This document shows, piece after piece, positions 7,141 to 15,304 of a stretch of DNA of 64,000 bases. This stretch comes from Actinocorallia populi (GTDB lineage Bacteria; Actinomycetota; Actinomycetes; Streptosporangiales; Streptosporangiaceae), in the NCBI RefSeq assembly GCF_002995495.1, contig NZ_PVZV01000007.1, positions 310,001 to 374,000 of the forward strand, written 5' to 3'. A model generated the notes under the pieces. It did not search any database. It saw nothing but the letters and a program-made list of their open reading frames with translations, and had not been told where the DNA came from. Each line of letters opens with the position of its first letter. Position 1 is the first letter of the stretch. The position numbers were made by a program, and so were the translations under genes.

Positions 7141-9117
7141 TCAGCGCGGGCGGGCGTGGCGGAGCTGGTGGAGGGTGTAGCCGCGGCCTGACGGGTCCAG
7201 GGGTTTCGTCTTCTGTTTGAAGACGTATTCGGCGCGTTCGTAGGAGAGGCGGCGGCGGCCCGTGTCGGGGCAGAGGTCGGCGGGGCCGGGAGTGCGGGAA
7301 GGGGCTGGGCGGCGGTCGGAGAGGAACACCGGGCCGCGGGTCCGGCCCGCGGCGAGGCCCAGGAGCAGGTCTGCGGCGGCGGGGAGCCGGTCCGGGGCGA
7401 GGTCCTCGACGTTGAGGTCCTCCACGTTGAGGGCGAGGGCCTCGGCGATCGTCGTGGAGGACTCGTACAGGAGGGACCACAGGGCGCGTTCCCTCAGGGG
7501 GATGTCGGGGCGGGCCAGCAGGCGGGCGAACTCGTCCGGGTGCAGGGGGGTGCGGGGGGCGCCGGATTCGCGGTGGCGGGGCAGGGACGACGAGAGGTCC
7601 GTCTCCAGCCAGGCGCGGGGCGGGGCGGAGGTCCAGTCGGTGAAGGAGCGGACGGCCGCTCGGTGGCGGTTCCAGGTCTTGGGTGCCGCGTCGGGCCAGG
7701 CTGTGGTGAAGGCGCGGGCCACGTGGTCGGGGGTGAGGGTCGTGAGGGGGGTGCGGGCGCCGAGGGCGCGGAGCAGGCGGTGGAGGGTCTGGGTGTAGGA
7801 GCGGCGGGTGGAGGGGGTCAGGTCGTCCCGGGTGAGGAAGGCCTCCGCCGCCTCGGCGAGGGTGACGCCCTGGTCGGGCGGGGCGGCGGGGAGGGCGGCG
7901 GCGCGGTCGAGGAGGAAGGCGCGTTCGGCGGCGTTGCGGGCCAGGGACGCGGCGCGTTCGAACTCTGTGCGGGCCTCGGCGGGGCGGTCGAGCCGCGCCA
8001 GGAGGTCGGCGCGGACGCTGGGGAGGAGGTGGTAGTCCTTCAGGGACGGGTCGCCGGTCAGCTCGTCGACGATGGCCAGGGCGGCTTCTGGGCCGCGGAC
8101 CATTCCGATCGCGACGGCGCGGTTGAGCCGGACGACGGGGGTGGGCAGGACGTGGAGCAGCGCGTCGTAGAGGGCGGCGATCTGCGGCCAGTCGGTCTCC
8201 TCGGCGGTGCGGGCGCGGGCGTGCGTCACCGCGATGGCGGCCTGGAGGACGTAAGGGCCGGGCGGGCGGGGGTTCTCGCGGGCGCGGAGCAGGGCGGCCA
8301 TGCCGCGGCGGATGAGCAGCGGGTCCCAGCGGCCGCGGTTCTGCTCGTGCAGGCGGAGCGGCTCCCCGGACGGGCCGGTGCGCGCGGCCGAGCGTGACGC
8401 CTGGATCTCCATGAGCGCGACGAGGCCGTGGACCTCGGGTTCGCCGGGTGCGAGCCCGGCCAGCATCCGGCCGAGGCGCAGCGCCTCCAGGCAGAGGGCG
8501 GGGCGGATCAGGTCCTCGCCCGAGGTCGCGGAGTAGCCCTCGTTGAAGATCAGGTAGATGACCTCGAGCACGGACGACAACCGCTCGGCCAGCTCCGCCC
8601 CGTCGGGGAGCTCGAAGGGGACGCCCGCGTCGGCGAGCGCCTGCTTGGCCCGCGCGACGCGCTGGACGACCGCCTGCTCGGAGACGAGGAACGCGCGGGC
8701 GATCTCCCCCGCGGTGAGGCCGCCGAGGAGCCGCAGCGTCAGAGCGGCCCGCTCCTCGGTGGACAGCAGCGGATGGCAGGAGACGAACATCAGGCGCAGC
8801 ACGTCGTCGCCCTGCTCCGGCTCGGGCTCCGGTGCCTGCTCCAGCTCGTGGGCGAGCTGCTCCTGCTTGCGTTCCAGCCGTTCGAGGCGGCGCAGGTGGT
8901 CGATGGCCCGGCGTTTGGCCGTCGTCATCAGCCAGGCGGCCGGGTTGCCCGGAATGCCCTGCGACGGCCACTGCTCCAGCGCCGCGACCAGGGCGTCCTG
9001 CGCCAGCTCCTCGGCCAGGCCCACCTCGCGGACCAGCCGGGTGAGCGCGGCGACGATCTTCGCGGCCTCCAGCTTCCAGACCGCGTCGATCGTGCGGTGA
9101 ACGTCCTCGACCGTCAT
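7141..9117 (-). CDS. ECF42-type sigma factor fused to a degenerate tyrosine recombinase domain
   Basis: A 658-aa protein with two parts. Residues 1 to about 405 are a complete ECF42 sigma factor: sigma-70 region 2 (LAQDALVAALEQW, AAWLMTTAKRRAIDHLRR), region 4 (LTLRLLGGLTAGEIARAFL) and the TPR-like extension, including VIYLIFNEGYSA. From about residue 412 (DNA below about 7885) the frame continues into a phage-integrase N-terminal SAM-like domain (STRRSYTQTLHRLLRALG) and a catalytic-type domain ending in YTLHQLRHARPR. The first catalytic Arg (normally GLRxSE) reads STTIAE, and the protein stops right after HxLRH, so the nucleophilic Tyr is missing. ATG at 9117 preferred; TTG at 9153 is possible. 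The DGPF gene upstream is the expected ECF42 partner. Confidence 0.85.
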   Translation of the reverse strand: MTVEDVHRTIDAVWKLEAAKIVAALTRLVREVGLAEELAQDALVAALEQWPSQGIPGNPAAWLMTTAKRRAIDHLRRLERLERKQEQLAHELEQAPEPEPEQGDDVLRLMFVSCHPLLSTEERAALTLRLLGGLTAGEIARAFLVSEQAVVQRVARAKQALADAGVPFELPDGAELAERLSSVLEVIYLIFNEGYSATSGEDLIRPALCLEALRLGRMLAGLAPGEPEVHGLVALMEIQASRSAARTGPSGEPLRLHEQNRGRWDPLLIRRGMAALLRARENPRPPGPYVLQAAIAVTHARARTAEETDWPQIAALYDALLHVLPTPVVRLNRAVAIGMVRGPEAALAIVDELTGDPSLKDYHLLPSVRADLLARLDRPAEARTEFERAASLARNAAERAFLLDRAAALPAAPPDQGVTLAEAAEAFLTRDDLTPSTRRSYTQTLHRLLRALGARTPLTTLTPDHVARAFTTAWPDAAPKTWNRHRAAVRSFTDWTSAPPRAWLETDLSSSLPRHRESGAPRTPLHPDEFARLLARPDIPLRERALWSLLYESSTTIAEALALNVEDLNVEDLAPDRLPAAADLLLGLAAGRTRGPVFLSDRRPAPSRTPGPADLCPDTGRRRLSYERAEYVFKQKTKPLDPSGRGYTLHQLRHARPR

Positions 9118-9184
9118 AGCGGGAATCACAACACCGCCCCGGTGCGCTCGCAACCGGAGCGGTGCGCGCCCCGTGGACGGCGCG

Positions 9185-9502
9185 TCAGCCGAAGACCTGC
9201 CAGATCTGGCTCTCTCCGTCGCCGGCGATCTTCCGGAAGCGCCGTGCCACCTCGATGGCCTCCTCCTTGGAGCGCACCTCGACGAGCGCGAACCCGGCGA
9301 CCACGTCCTTGGCCTCCAGGAACGGCCCGTCCGTCACGGTGATCTCGCCACCGGAGGAGTTGACGAGCAGGCCGCGCGGCTCCAGCCCGCCGGTGGCCAG
9401 CAGCACGCCGGCCTTGGTCATCTCCTCGACGAACGCCCCCATCTCGGCGAACAGCTTCTCGTCCGCCTCGGCGCCGCCCTTGGTGGTCATCAGGTATCGC
9501 AT
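9185..9502 (-). CDS. DGPF/YCII-related protein, ECF42 partner
   Basis: A 105-aa YCII-fold protein with the diagnostic VTDGPFLEAK segment near residues 56-65 and the N-terminal MRYLMTTKGG. DGPF proteins are the standard genomic companion of ECF42 sigma factors. They are thought to be part of the sigma regulon, although their reaction is unknown. ATG at 9502 with GAAGGAG upstream. It is the first gene of the DGPF to ECF42 unit, with about 67 nt between the two. Confidence 0.92.
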   Translation of the reverse strand: MRYLMTTKGGAEADEKLFAEMGAFVEEMTKAGVLLATGGLEPRGLLVNSSGGEITVTDGPFLEAKDVVAGFALVEVRSKEEAIEVARRFRKIAGDGESQIWQVFG

Positions 9503-9556
9503 ATCCGCTCCTTCTTCGTTTTCCGTTTCGCCTTACGCCCCTCCGTCGATCGGGAT

Positions 9557-9588
9557 GATGTGACAGGGAACGCGTTCCCTGTCACATC
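9557..9588. promoter_or_regulatory. 32-bp perfect palindrome in a divergent promoter region
   Basis: Every base from 9557 to 9588 pairs with its mirror position, centred on CGCG at 9571-9574. Each half contains TGTGACAGGGAACG. It lies between the DGPF gene (start 9502, minus) and a membrane-protein gene (start 9640, plus), so it can act on both promoters. With no unpaired loop it is more likely an operator for a dimeric regulator than a terminator. Confidence 0.7.
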
Positions 9589-9639
9589 CTCGGTACGACG
9601 TCCCGGATGAGAACAGCCGAACGATCCGGGAGAGACACC

Positions 9640-10302
9640 ATGACGACCATCACCCTCCAGCACACCGCCTCCGCACCGGCCCGCACCCGGACGGCGCTCA
9701 CGCTCCTCGCGGCGGCCTCCCCCCTGTGGGCGGCGGTCTCCCTCGCCCAGGCCCTCACCCGCGACGGCTACGACCTGACGCGGCACCCGCTGAGCGTGCT
9801 GAGCACCGGCTCCCTGGGCTGGCTCCAGATCGCCAACTTCCTGTTCTGCGGCGTCCTCACGGCCGTCGGCGCGATAGGCCTGCGCCGCGCCCTGCACGGC
9901 ACCCCCGGCGGCACCTGGGCGCCCCGGCTGGTCGCCGTCTACGGCCTGGGCATGATCGCGGCCGGCGTCTTCGTCATGGACCCCGCGGACGGCTTCCCCG
10001 TCGGCACCCCCGCGGGAGCGCCGACCACCGTGAGCTGGCACGCCCTCCTCCACCTCGCCTCCGGCTCCATCGCCTTCATCGCCCTGGCCGCCGCCTGCTT
10101 CGTCCTCGCCCGCCGCTACGCCCGCGCCGGCGACCGCGCCCGCGCCGTCCTCTCCCGCCTCGCGGGCACCGCCGTCGCCCTGGGCAACCTGTGGGCGATG
10201 AGCAACTCCCCCGCCGCTTCCCTCGTCCTCGCCGTCGGTGTCATCACCGGCATGCTCTGGATCTCCGCAGTCGCCGCCCGCCTCCGCGGCACGGCTCTCT
10301 GA
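9640..10302 (+). CDS. DUF998-family membrane protein
   Basis: A 220-aa polytopic membrane protein with about six hydrophobic segments: residues 14-35, 55-80, 95-115, 130-155, 170-190 and 195-215. DUF998 hallmarks include the DGYDLTRHPLSVLSTGSLGW segment in the first loop and the VFVMDPADGFPVGTP loop. Function of the family is unknown. ATG at 9640 has GGGAGA upstream; an ATG at 9607 is in frame but without a comparable site. It is divergent from the DGPF/ECF42 unit across the 32-bp palindrome, so it may belong to that regulon. A strong hairpin follows the stop codon. Confidence 0.82.
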   Translation: MTTITLQHTASAPARTRTALTLLAAASPLWAAVSLAQALTRDGYDLTRHPLSVLSTGSLGWLQIANFLFCGVLTAVGAIGLRRALHGTPGGTWAPRLVAVYGLGMIAAGVFVMDPADGFPVGTPAGAPTTVSWHALLHLASGSIAFIALAAACFVLARRYARAGDRARAVLSRLAGTAVALGNLWAMSNSPAASLVLAVGVITGMLWISAVAARLRGTAL

Positions 10303-10317
10303 ACCGCCGCCCACCCG

Positions 10318-10345
10318 GGCCCGGCCGTCCGACGACGGCCGGGCC
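10318..10345. terminator. Bidirectional hairpin terminator
   Basis: A 12-bp perfect GC stem (10318-10329 with 10334-10345, arm GGCCCGGCCGTC) and a 4-nt loop. It sits between the converging DUF998 gene and the ABC-F gene. There is no clear U-tract, as is common in high-GC actinobacteria. Confidence 0.7.
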
Positions 10346-10495
10346 TACGCTCATTCCCCGACGGCCGGATACTTCTCCGCAACGGCCCTGAAGATCCGCC
10401 GAGGACGCCCGGCTGCCGACCCGGCCGTGCGCCTGGAGCCGGCCCCAGACGTCGCCGCGGAATCGACGGGCGTCCGTACCCCGGTCCAAGGTCGG

Positions 10496-12113
10496 TCAGC
10501 GGTCGCGGACCACCCGGCGTTCGTCCCAGACCGGCTCGGACGTCTCGCGGACGACACCATCGGAGCCGAAGACCAGGTAACGGTCGAAGGACCGGGCGAA
10601 CCAGCGGTCGTGCGTCACCGCCAGGACCGTGCCGTCGTAGGCTTCGAGACCTTCCTGCAGGGCTTCGGCCGACTCCAGGTCGAGGTTGTCGGTCGGCTCG
10701 TCCAGCAGAAGGGCGGTGGCCCCGCCCAGCTCCAGCAGCAGGATCTGGAAGCGGGCCTGCTGGCCTCCGGAGAGGGTCTCGAAACGCTGGTCGCCCTGCT
10801 TGTCCAGCTCGTAACGGCGCAGCGCGCTCATCGCGGGGCCCAGGCTCTTGGCGTGGTCGGTCCACAGGATCTCCGTGAGAGTGCGTCCCAGGAGTTCCGT
10901 GCGGGCGTGCGTCTGCGCGAAATGGCCCGGGACGACGCGGGCGCCCAGCTTCCACGCACCCGTGTGCGCGACGTCCTCTCCCGCCAGGAGCCGCAGGAAG
11001 TGCGACTTCCCCGAGCCGTTGGAGCCCAGGACGGCCACCCGCTCCCCGTAGAAGACCTCCAGGTCGAAAGGCTTCATCAGCCCCGAAAGCTCGAGCCCCG
11101 CGCAGGTCACCGCCCGCACCCCGGTCCGGCCGCCGCGCAGCCGCATGGTGATCTCCTGCTTGCGCGGCGGCTCCGGCGGAGGGCCCGCCTCCTCGAACCG
11201 GCGCAGCCTGGTCTTCGCCGCCTGGTACCGCGACGCCATCTCGTCGCTGCGCTTGGCGTACTGCTGCATGTCGAGCACGAGCTTCTTCAGCTTCGCGTGC
11301 TGCTCGTCCCACCGCCGCCGCAGTTCCTCGAACCGCTCGAACCTCTGCGCGCGCCTCGTGGTAGGTGCCGAAACCGCCGCCGTGCACCCACACGTCGCTG
11401 CCGGCGGGGCCCGGCTCGACGCTGACGATCTTCTCCGCGGTGCGGGCGAGCAGTTCCCGGTCGTGCGAGATGAACAGGACGGTCTTGCGGGTCTCCTTCA
11501 ACCGCTGCTCGAGCCACTGCTTGCCGGGAACGTCCAGGTAGTTGTCCGGTTCGTCGAGCAGCAACGTCTCGTCGGGGCCGCGGAGCAGCGCCTCCAGCAC
11601 CAGGCGTTTCTGCTCGCCGCCGGACAGCGTCCGCACCGCGCGCCACTGGGCCTTCTCGTACGGCGTCCCCATCGCCGCCAGGGTGCACATGTCCCACAAC
11701 GTCTCGGCCTCGTACCCGCCGGCCTCCGCCCAGTCGCTGAGCGCCTGCGCGTAGTCCATCTGGGCGGCCTCGTCGTCCCGCTCCATCATCGCCGTCTCGG
11801 CCTCGTCCAGCGCCAGGGCGGCCTCCCTGATCCTCGGCTGCGCGACGGAGACCAGCAGGTCGCGCACCGTCCGCTCGTCCCTGACCGATCCGACGAACTG
11901 CGGCATCACCCCGAGCCCGCCGGTGACGTTCACCTTCCCGCCGTGCGGCTTCAGCTCTCCCGCGATCAACCGCAGCAGCGTCGTCTTCCCCGCCCCGTTC
12001 GCCCCCGCCAGGGCGACCGTCGCGCCCTCCCCGACCCGGAACGAGACGTCGTTGAGCAGCACCCGCCCGTCCGGCAGGAAGTACTCCACGTGCGCTGCCT
12101 CTACATGTCCCAT
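10496..12113 (-). pseudogene. ABC-F ATPase gene with a frameshift
   Basis: Two ABC cassettes of one ABC-F (duplicated ATPase without membrane domain; ribosome-associated, often antibiotic resistance or translation factor) are split between frames. Cassette 1 starts at ATG 12113 and has Walker A GANGAGKTTLL, signature LSGGEQKRL and LLLDEPDNYLD. Cassette 2 has GSNGSGKSHFL, LSGGQQARF and LLLDEPTDNLD, ending at 10496. The frame changes in the inter-cassette linker at about 11347-11355, inside a GC-dinucleotide run. Reading GTYHEAR then QRFERFEELRRRW would be continuous if one more GC unit were present. Either a slippage mutation or an assembly error; if repaired, the product is about 539 aa. Confidence 0.85.
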
Positions 12114-12192
12114 CGCTGAAGTTTAGAGCCGCTCACGAGCACCGGCCCACCGCCCGACGAGGCGGCCACGGGCACCGTGAAAGGATCGGAAC

Positions 12193-12306
12193 ATGTGCAC
12201 CGCCGCCGCGCAGGCCCGCTTCGATCCCTGCCGCCACGCCCGCGCCGACGTGTCCCGGGCCGGGGCGGACCGCAGGCGCCGGGCTCCGGCCGGGTTCCCG
12301 GGCTGA
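12193..12306 (+). CDS. Small hypothetical ORF (37 aa)
   Basis: ATG at 12193 is preceded by AAAGGATCGGAAC, a fair ribosome site. The product begins MCTAAAQARFDPCRHARADV, is Arg/Ala-rich with two cysteines, and ends four bases before the next gene. Such short ORFs can serve as leader peptides or translational couplers. Nothing identifies a family, so it may simply be leader sequence. Confidence 0.3.
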   Translation: MCTAAAQARFDPCRHARADVSRAGADRRRRAPAGFPG

Positions 12307-12310
12307 CGGG

Positions 12311-12964
12311 ATGCGCGCGCGGCCGATCTCGTTCGAGCGGCTGGTCGAGGAACTCTGCGACCGGCTCGTGCGCGCTCCGCGGGAACGCCGGCTGCGCGTC
12401 GCGATCGACGGGGCTCCGGCGGCGGAACCGGGGCGGCTGGCGGACGCGCTGGTGGAGCCGCTGCGGACGCGGGGGCGGGAGGCGCTGCGGGTGTCGGCGT
12501 GGGATTTCCTGCGGCCCGCATCGCTTCGTTATGAATTCGGGCGGGATGACCCGGATGCCTTCTACGACGACTGGCTGGACGCGAACGGGCTGCTGCGGGA
12601 GGTGCTCGCGCCGCTGGAGCCCGGCGGGACGGGGAAGGTGCTGCCGAGCCTGTGGGACCGGGTGCGGGACAGGGCCACCAGGGCGAAGTACGTGGACGTC
12701 CCGCCGGGAGGCGTCGTCCTGGTGGACGGGGCGCTGCTGCTGGGCCGGCGGCTCCCCTTCGAGCTGACCGTGCACCTCGCGCTCTCCCCCGCCGCGCTGG
12801 CCCGGCGCACGGACGGGGACGAGGCCTGGACGCTGCCCGCCTACGCCAGGTACGAGCGGGAGGTCCGGCCCCGACGGGCGGCGGACGTCGTGGTCAAGAC
12901 GGACGACCCCCGCCACCCGGCCCTGATCACCGAGAGGGAAGGATCGGACCCATGGACGTACTGA
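12311..12964 (+). CDS. Uridine-kinase-like protein with eroded P-loop
   Basis: A 217-aa protein with the layout of actinobacterial uridine kinase-like P-loop proteins: RLRVAIDGAPAAEPGRLADAL near residues 27-47, WDFLRPASLRYEFGRDDPDAFYDDWLD (substrate loop), and VVLVDGALLLGR (Walker-B-like). The Walker A, normally VAIDGxxAAGKT, reads GAPAAEPGR, so the phosphate-binding Lys and Ser/Thr are absent and kinase activity is doubtful. The tail RYEREVRPRRAADVVVKTDDPRHP is typical of the family. It overlaps the downstream VOC gene by 13 nt, so both are in one operon. Confidence 0.75.
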   Translation: MRARPISFERLVEELCDRLVRAPRERRLRVAIDGAPAAEPGRLADALVEPLRTRGREALRVSAWDFLRPASLRYEFGRDDPDAFYDDWLDANGLLREVLAPLEPGGTGKVLPSLWDRVRDRATRAKYVDVPPGGVVLVDGALLLGRRLPFELTVHLALSPAALARRTDGDEAWTLPAYARYEREVRPRRAADVVVKTDDPRHPALITEREGSDPWTY

Positions 12965-13359
12965 GCAGCCGGGTCATGCTGCGGCCCGCGGACCTCGAAC
13001 GCAGCCAGGCCTTCTACCGCGACGTGCTGGGCCTGGCCGTCTACCGCCAGTTCGGGCCGCCGGACTCCCCCGGCGTCGTGTTCTTCCTCGGCTCCGGCTT
13101 CCTGGAGGTCTCCGGGCACTCCCCCGAGCCGCCCGGGGGGTCGCTGGAGCTGTGGATCCAGGTCCGCGACGTCCACGCCGAGCACGAACGCCTCTCCGCC
13201 GCGGGCGTCACCGTCCTGCGGGAGCCGAAGGTCGAGTTCTGGGGCCTGATCGAGATGTGGATCGCCGATCCGGACGGCGTGCGCATCGTCCTGGTGGAGA
13301 TCCCCGCCGACCACCCCCTCCGCCGGGACACCCGCGTCCTGGCAGGCCCCGAGGCGTAG
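12952..13359 (+). CDS. VOC (glyoxalase/bleomycin-resistance) family protein
   Basis: A 135-aa vicinal-oxygen-chelate protein with two beta-alpha-beta-beta-beta units: RSQAFYRDVLGLAVYRQFG (residues 16-34) and VHAEHERLSAAGVTVL followed by GLIEMWIADPDGVRIVLVE. Members are metal-dependent lyases, isomerases, dioxygenases or drug-binding proteins; the substrate cannot be deduced. ATG at 12952 lies inside the 3' end of the uridine-kinase-like gene, indicating coupling. Confidence 0.85.
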   Translation: MDVLSSRVMLRPADLERSQAFYRDVLGLAVYRQFGPPDSPGVVFFLGSGFLEVSGHSPEPPGGSLELWIQVRDVHAEHERLSAAGVTVLREPKVEFWGLIEMWIADPDGVRIVLVEIPADHPLRRDTRVLAGPEA

Positions 13360-13370
13360 GCTCCGGGTCC

Positions 13371-14252
13371 ATGACGCTCTCCGACACCGCACCTGTCGTG
13401 GAGTTCTGGCGGCGGCTGGGGCTGCCCGGACTCATCGACGTGCACACGCATTTCATGCCGAAGCGGCTGCTGGACAAGGTGTGGGCCTACTTCGACATGG
13501 CCGGTCCGGCCATCGGCAGGACATGGCCCATCACCTACCGGCACGAGGAGGACGAGCGGCTCGCACGGATCAGGGCCTACGGGGTGCGGGCCTTCACCTC
13601 CATGATCTACCCCCACAAGCCGGACATGGCGGCGAACCTGAACGCCTGGTGCGCCGAGTTCGCCGCCCGCACCCCGGACTGCCTGCACACCGCCACGTTC
13701 TTCCCCGAACCGGACGCCGCCCGCTATGTCGAGAAGGCCGTCGAAGCCGGCGCGCGCGTCTTCAAGTCGCATCTGCAGGTCGGCGCCTACGACCCGCGCG
13801 ACCCCCTGCTCGACGACGTGTGGGGCACGCTCCGGGACGCCGCCGTGCCGGTCGTGGTGCACTGCGGCTCCGGACCCGGCCTCGCGGGGCCGTTCACCGG
13901 CCCCGGTCCCATCGGCGAGGTACTGGAGCGCTTCCCCCGCCTGCGCGTGATCATCGCGCACTGCGGGGCGCCGGAGTACTCCGACTTCCTGCGCACGGCC
14001 CTGCGCCACCCGGAGGTCCGCCTCGACACCACGATGGTCTTCACCGACTTCATCGAGGAGGAGGCCCCGTTCCCCCGCGACGCCCTGCCGCTGCTGCTCG
14101 ACCTCCGGGACCGCGTCCTCTTCGGCAGCGACTTCCCCAACATCCCCTACCCCTACCTCCATGCCCTGGAGAGCCTGGAGCGCCTCGAACTGGGCGAGGA
14201 GTGGCTGCGCGCCGTCTGCCACGACAACGCGGCCGCGCTCTTCGGCCTCTAA
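13371..14252 (+). CDS. COG2159 amidohydrolase (ACMSD-like)
   Basis: A 293-aa TIM-barrel metal-dependent hydrolase or decarboxylase. Metal ligands appear as DVHTHFMP (residues 23-30, intact HxH), VVVHCGSG, RVIIAHCGAPEY and the late LFGSDFPNIPY Asp. The family includes aminocarboxymuconate-semialdehyde decarboxylase and other non-oxidative decarboxylases or hydrolases. ATG at 13371, 11 nt after the VOC stop. Its stop overlaps the stop of the converging thioesterase gene. It is shorter than the three COG2159 proteins at the right end of the window and keeps the full HxH, so it is probably a separate subfamily. Confidence 0.85.
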   Translation: MTLSDTAPVVEFWRRLGLPGLIDVHTHFMPKRLLDKVWAYFDMAGPAIGRTWPITYRHEEDERLARIRAYGVRAFTSMIYPHKPDMAANLNAWCAEFAARTPDCLHTATFFPEPDAARYVEKAVEAGARVFKSHLQVGAYDPRDPLLDDVWGTLRDAAVPVVVHCGSGPGLAGPFTGPGPIGEVLERFPRLRVIIAHCGAPEYSDFLRTALRHPEVRLDTTMVFTDFIEEEAPFPRDALPLLLDLRDRVLFGSDFPNIPYPYLHALESLERLELGEEWLRAVCHDNAAALFGL

Positions 14253-15019
14253 GCGCCACGGACGACGCGGAGCCGGCGGGCGGAGCCGAGGTGGAGCCCG
14301 TCCGGGCCCCAGGCGTCGACGCGCTCGTCGGTCCAGCCGTCCCCGGCCGCCGGGCGGGTCGCCGCCCGCACCAGCACCCAGGGGGACGACGCCCGCGACA
14401 GGCCCAGGCCCGGGTGGGCGGTGAGCTGGACGGTGGGGCGGGACGGGGCCGGCACGTCCAGGAGGAACACGAGCCGGCGGAAGTCCGGCGGGGTGTCGTC
14501 CTCGGTGAGTCGGATCCAGGCCGTCCGCACCGGCGCAGTGCCGCCGGAACGCGGCAGGGCGGGACCGGCCGGCCGGATGTCCAGGTGGGAGGCGACCGGC
14601 ATGGTCTCCGGCGGAACGACGAGGCGCTCGCACCGTTCGGGCCCCGGCACGGCCGGCGCGGGCCGGGTGACGACGCGGTGGCCTCCCGTGTGCGCGGAGG
14701 CGAAGACGGCGGTCGCGTCGGCGCAGGGCCCGAGGCCGGTGAAGGCGCGGGCCGTCGCCGTCGGGAGGGTGCGGCCGAAGCCGTCCAGCTCGGTCTCCAG
14801 CCGGAACGCCTCGGTGATGGGCCGGTGGAACCGGATCGTCGCGCTCTCCAGGGCCCGTCCGGGCAGATGGGCGCTCATCGCGCCCGCCATGAGAGCGAGT
14901 GAGAGCCCGCCGTGCAGCCCGTCGGAACCCCAGAGCCCCCTGTCCGCCTCGATCAGACCGCCCGCGGGCGCATCGAGGAACGCTCCAGGCGTCAGCGCCC
15001 GGACCGGAGTCGTCATCAT
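14249..15019 (-). CDS. Double-hotdog acyl-CoA thioesterase-like protein
   Basis: A 256-aa TesB-like protein. Residues 20-120 form the first hotdog (GGLHGGLSLALMAGAMSA, IRFHRPITEAFRLET) and 135-250 the second (TAWIRLTEDDTPPDFRRLVFLLDV, then ASSPWVLVRA). Such proteins hydrolyse acyl-CoA thioesters. Start taken at the ATG pair 15019/15016 behind GAAGAAG. The frame stays open upstream to 15181, but that part is low-complexity Arg/Pro and overlaps the thiolase remnant. Its 3' end overlaps the amidohydrolase stop by four bases. Confidence 0.75.
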   Translation of the reverse strand: MMTTPVRALTPGAFLDAPAGGLIEADRGLWGSDGLHGGLSLALMAGAMSAHLPGRALESATIRFHRPITEAFRLETELDGFGRTLPTATARAFTGLGPCADATAVFASAHTGGHRVVTRPAPAVPGPERCERLVVPPETMPVASHLDIRPAGPALPRSGGTAPVRTAWIRLTEDDTPPDFRRLVFLLDVPAPSRPTVQLTAHPGLGLSRASSPWVLVRAATRPAAGDGWTDERVDAWGPDGLHLGSARRLRVVRGA

Positions 15020-15024
15020 CTTCT

Positions 15025-15258
15025 TCACAGCCGTTCGAAGGTCGTCGTGTTGGCCCTGCCGGTCCGGCCTCGTCTGGGGGCCGGACCGGGTGTCCCTGCC
15101 CTCCGGCACGCGCTGGAGGCGGTCACGGTGCGGGCGCCGCCGCCTCCGAGGGGGTGGCCGAGGGCGATGGCGTCTCCGCATGTGTTCAGACGATCGACGC
15201 CGATGCCGAGTTCTCGGCGCCGGGCCGAAACGGCTGAGGCGTGCGCCTCATTTCCAGC
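15025..15258 (-). pseudogene. C-terminal remnant of a thiolase
   Basis: On the minus strand this piece reads GNEAHASAV, DRLNTCGDAIALGHPLGG and finally NTTTFERL. These match the thiolase NEAFA motif, the catalytic-His GGAIALGHPLGASG segment and the end of a thiolase chain. No start, no active-site Cys domain and no upstream thiolase sequence are visible, so about 80 codons survive. The glycine-rich GHPLG core is well preserved, but the usual CxGGG loop is degraded. It lies just upstream of a thioesterase gene and is the scar of a deleted beta-oxidation gene. Confidence 0.65.
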
Positions 15259-15304
15259 GGGCCACCGGCGAGGACGCCCTCGACGCCTGGCCGCGGACGG
15301 GCCT

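Noticed and set aside
7141-7885. An active integrase marking an integrative element
   Set aside because: The domain lacks the first catalytic Arg and the Tyr, is fused to a sigma factor, and no att repeats or tRNA gene flank it.
9557-9588. The 32-bp palindrome as an ECF41 promoter pair
   Set aside because: Although TGTCACA occurs on both strands, CGTC on the plus strand is 12 nt away and none is found at 16 nt on the minus strand.
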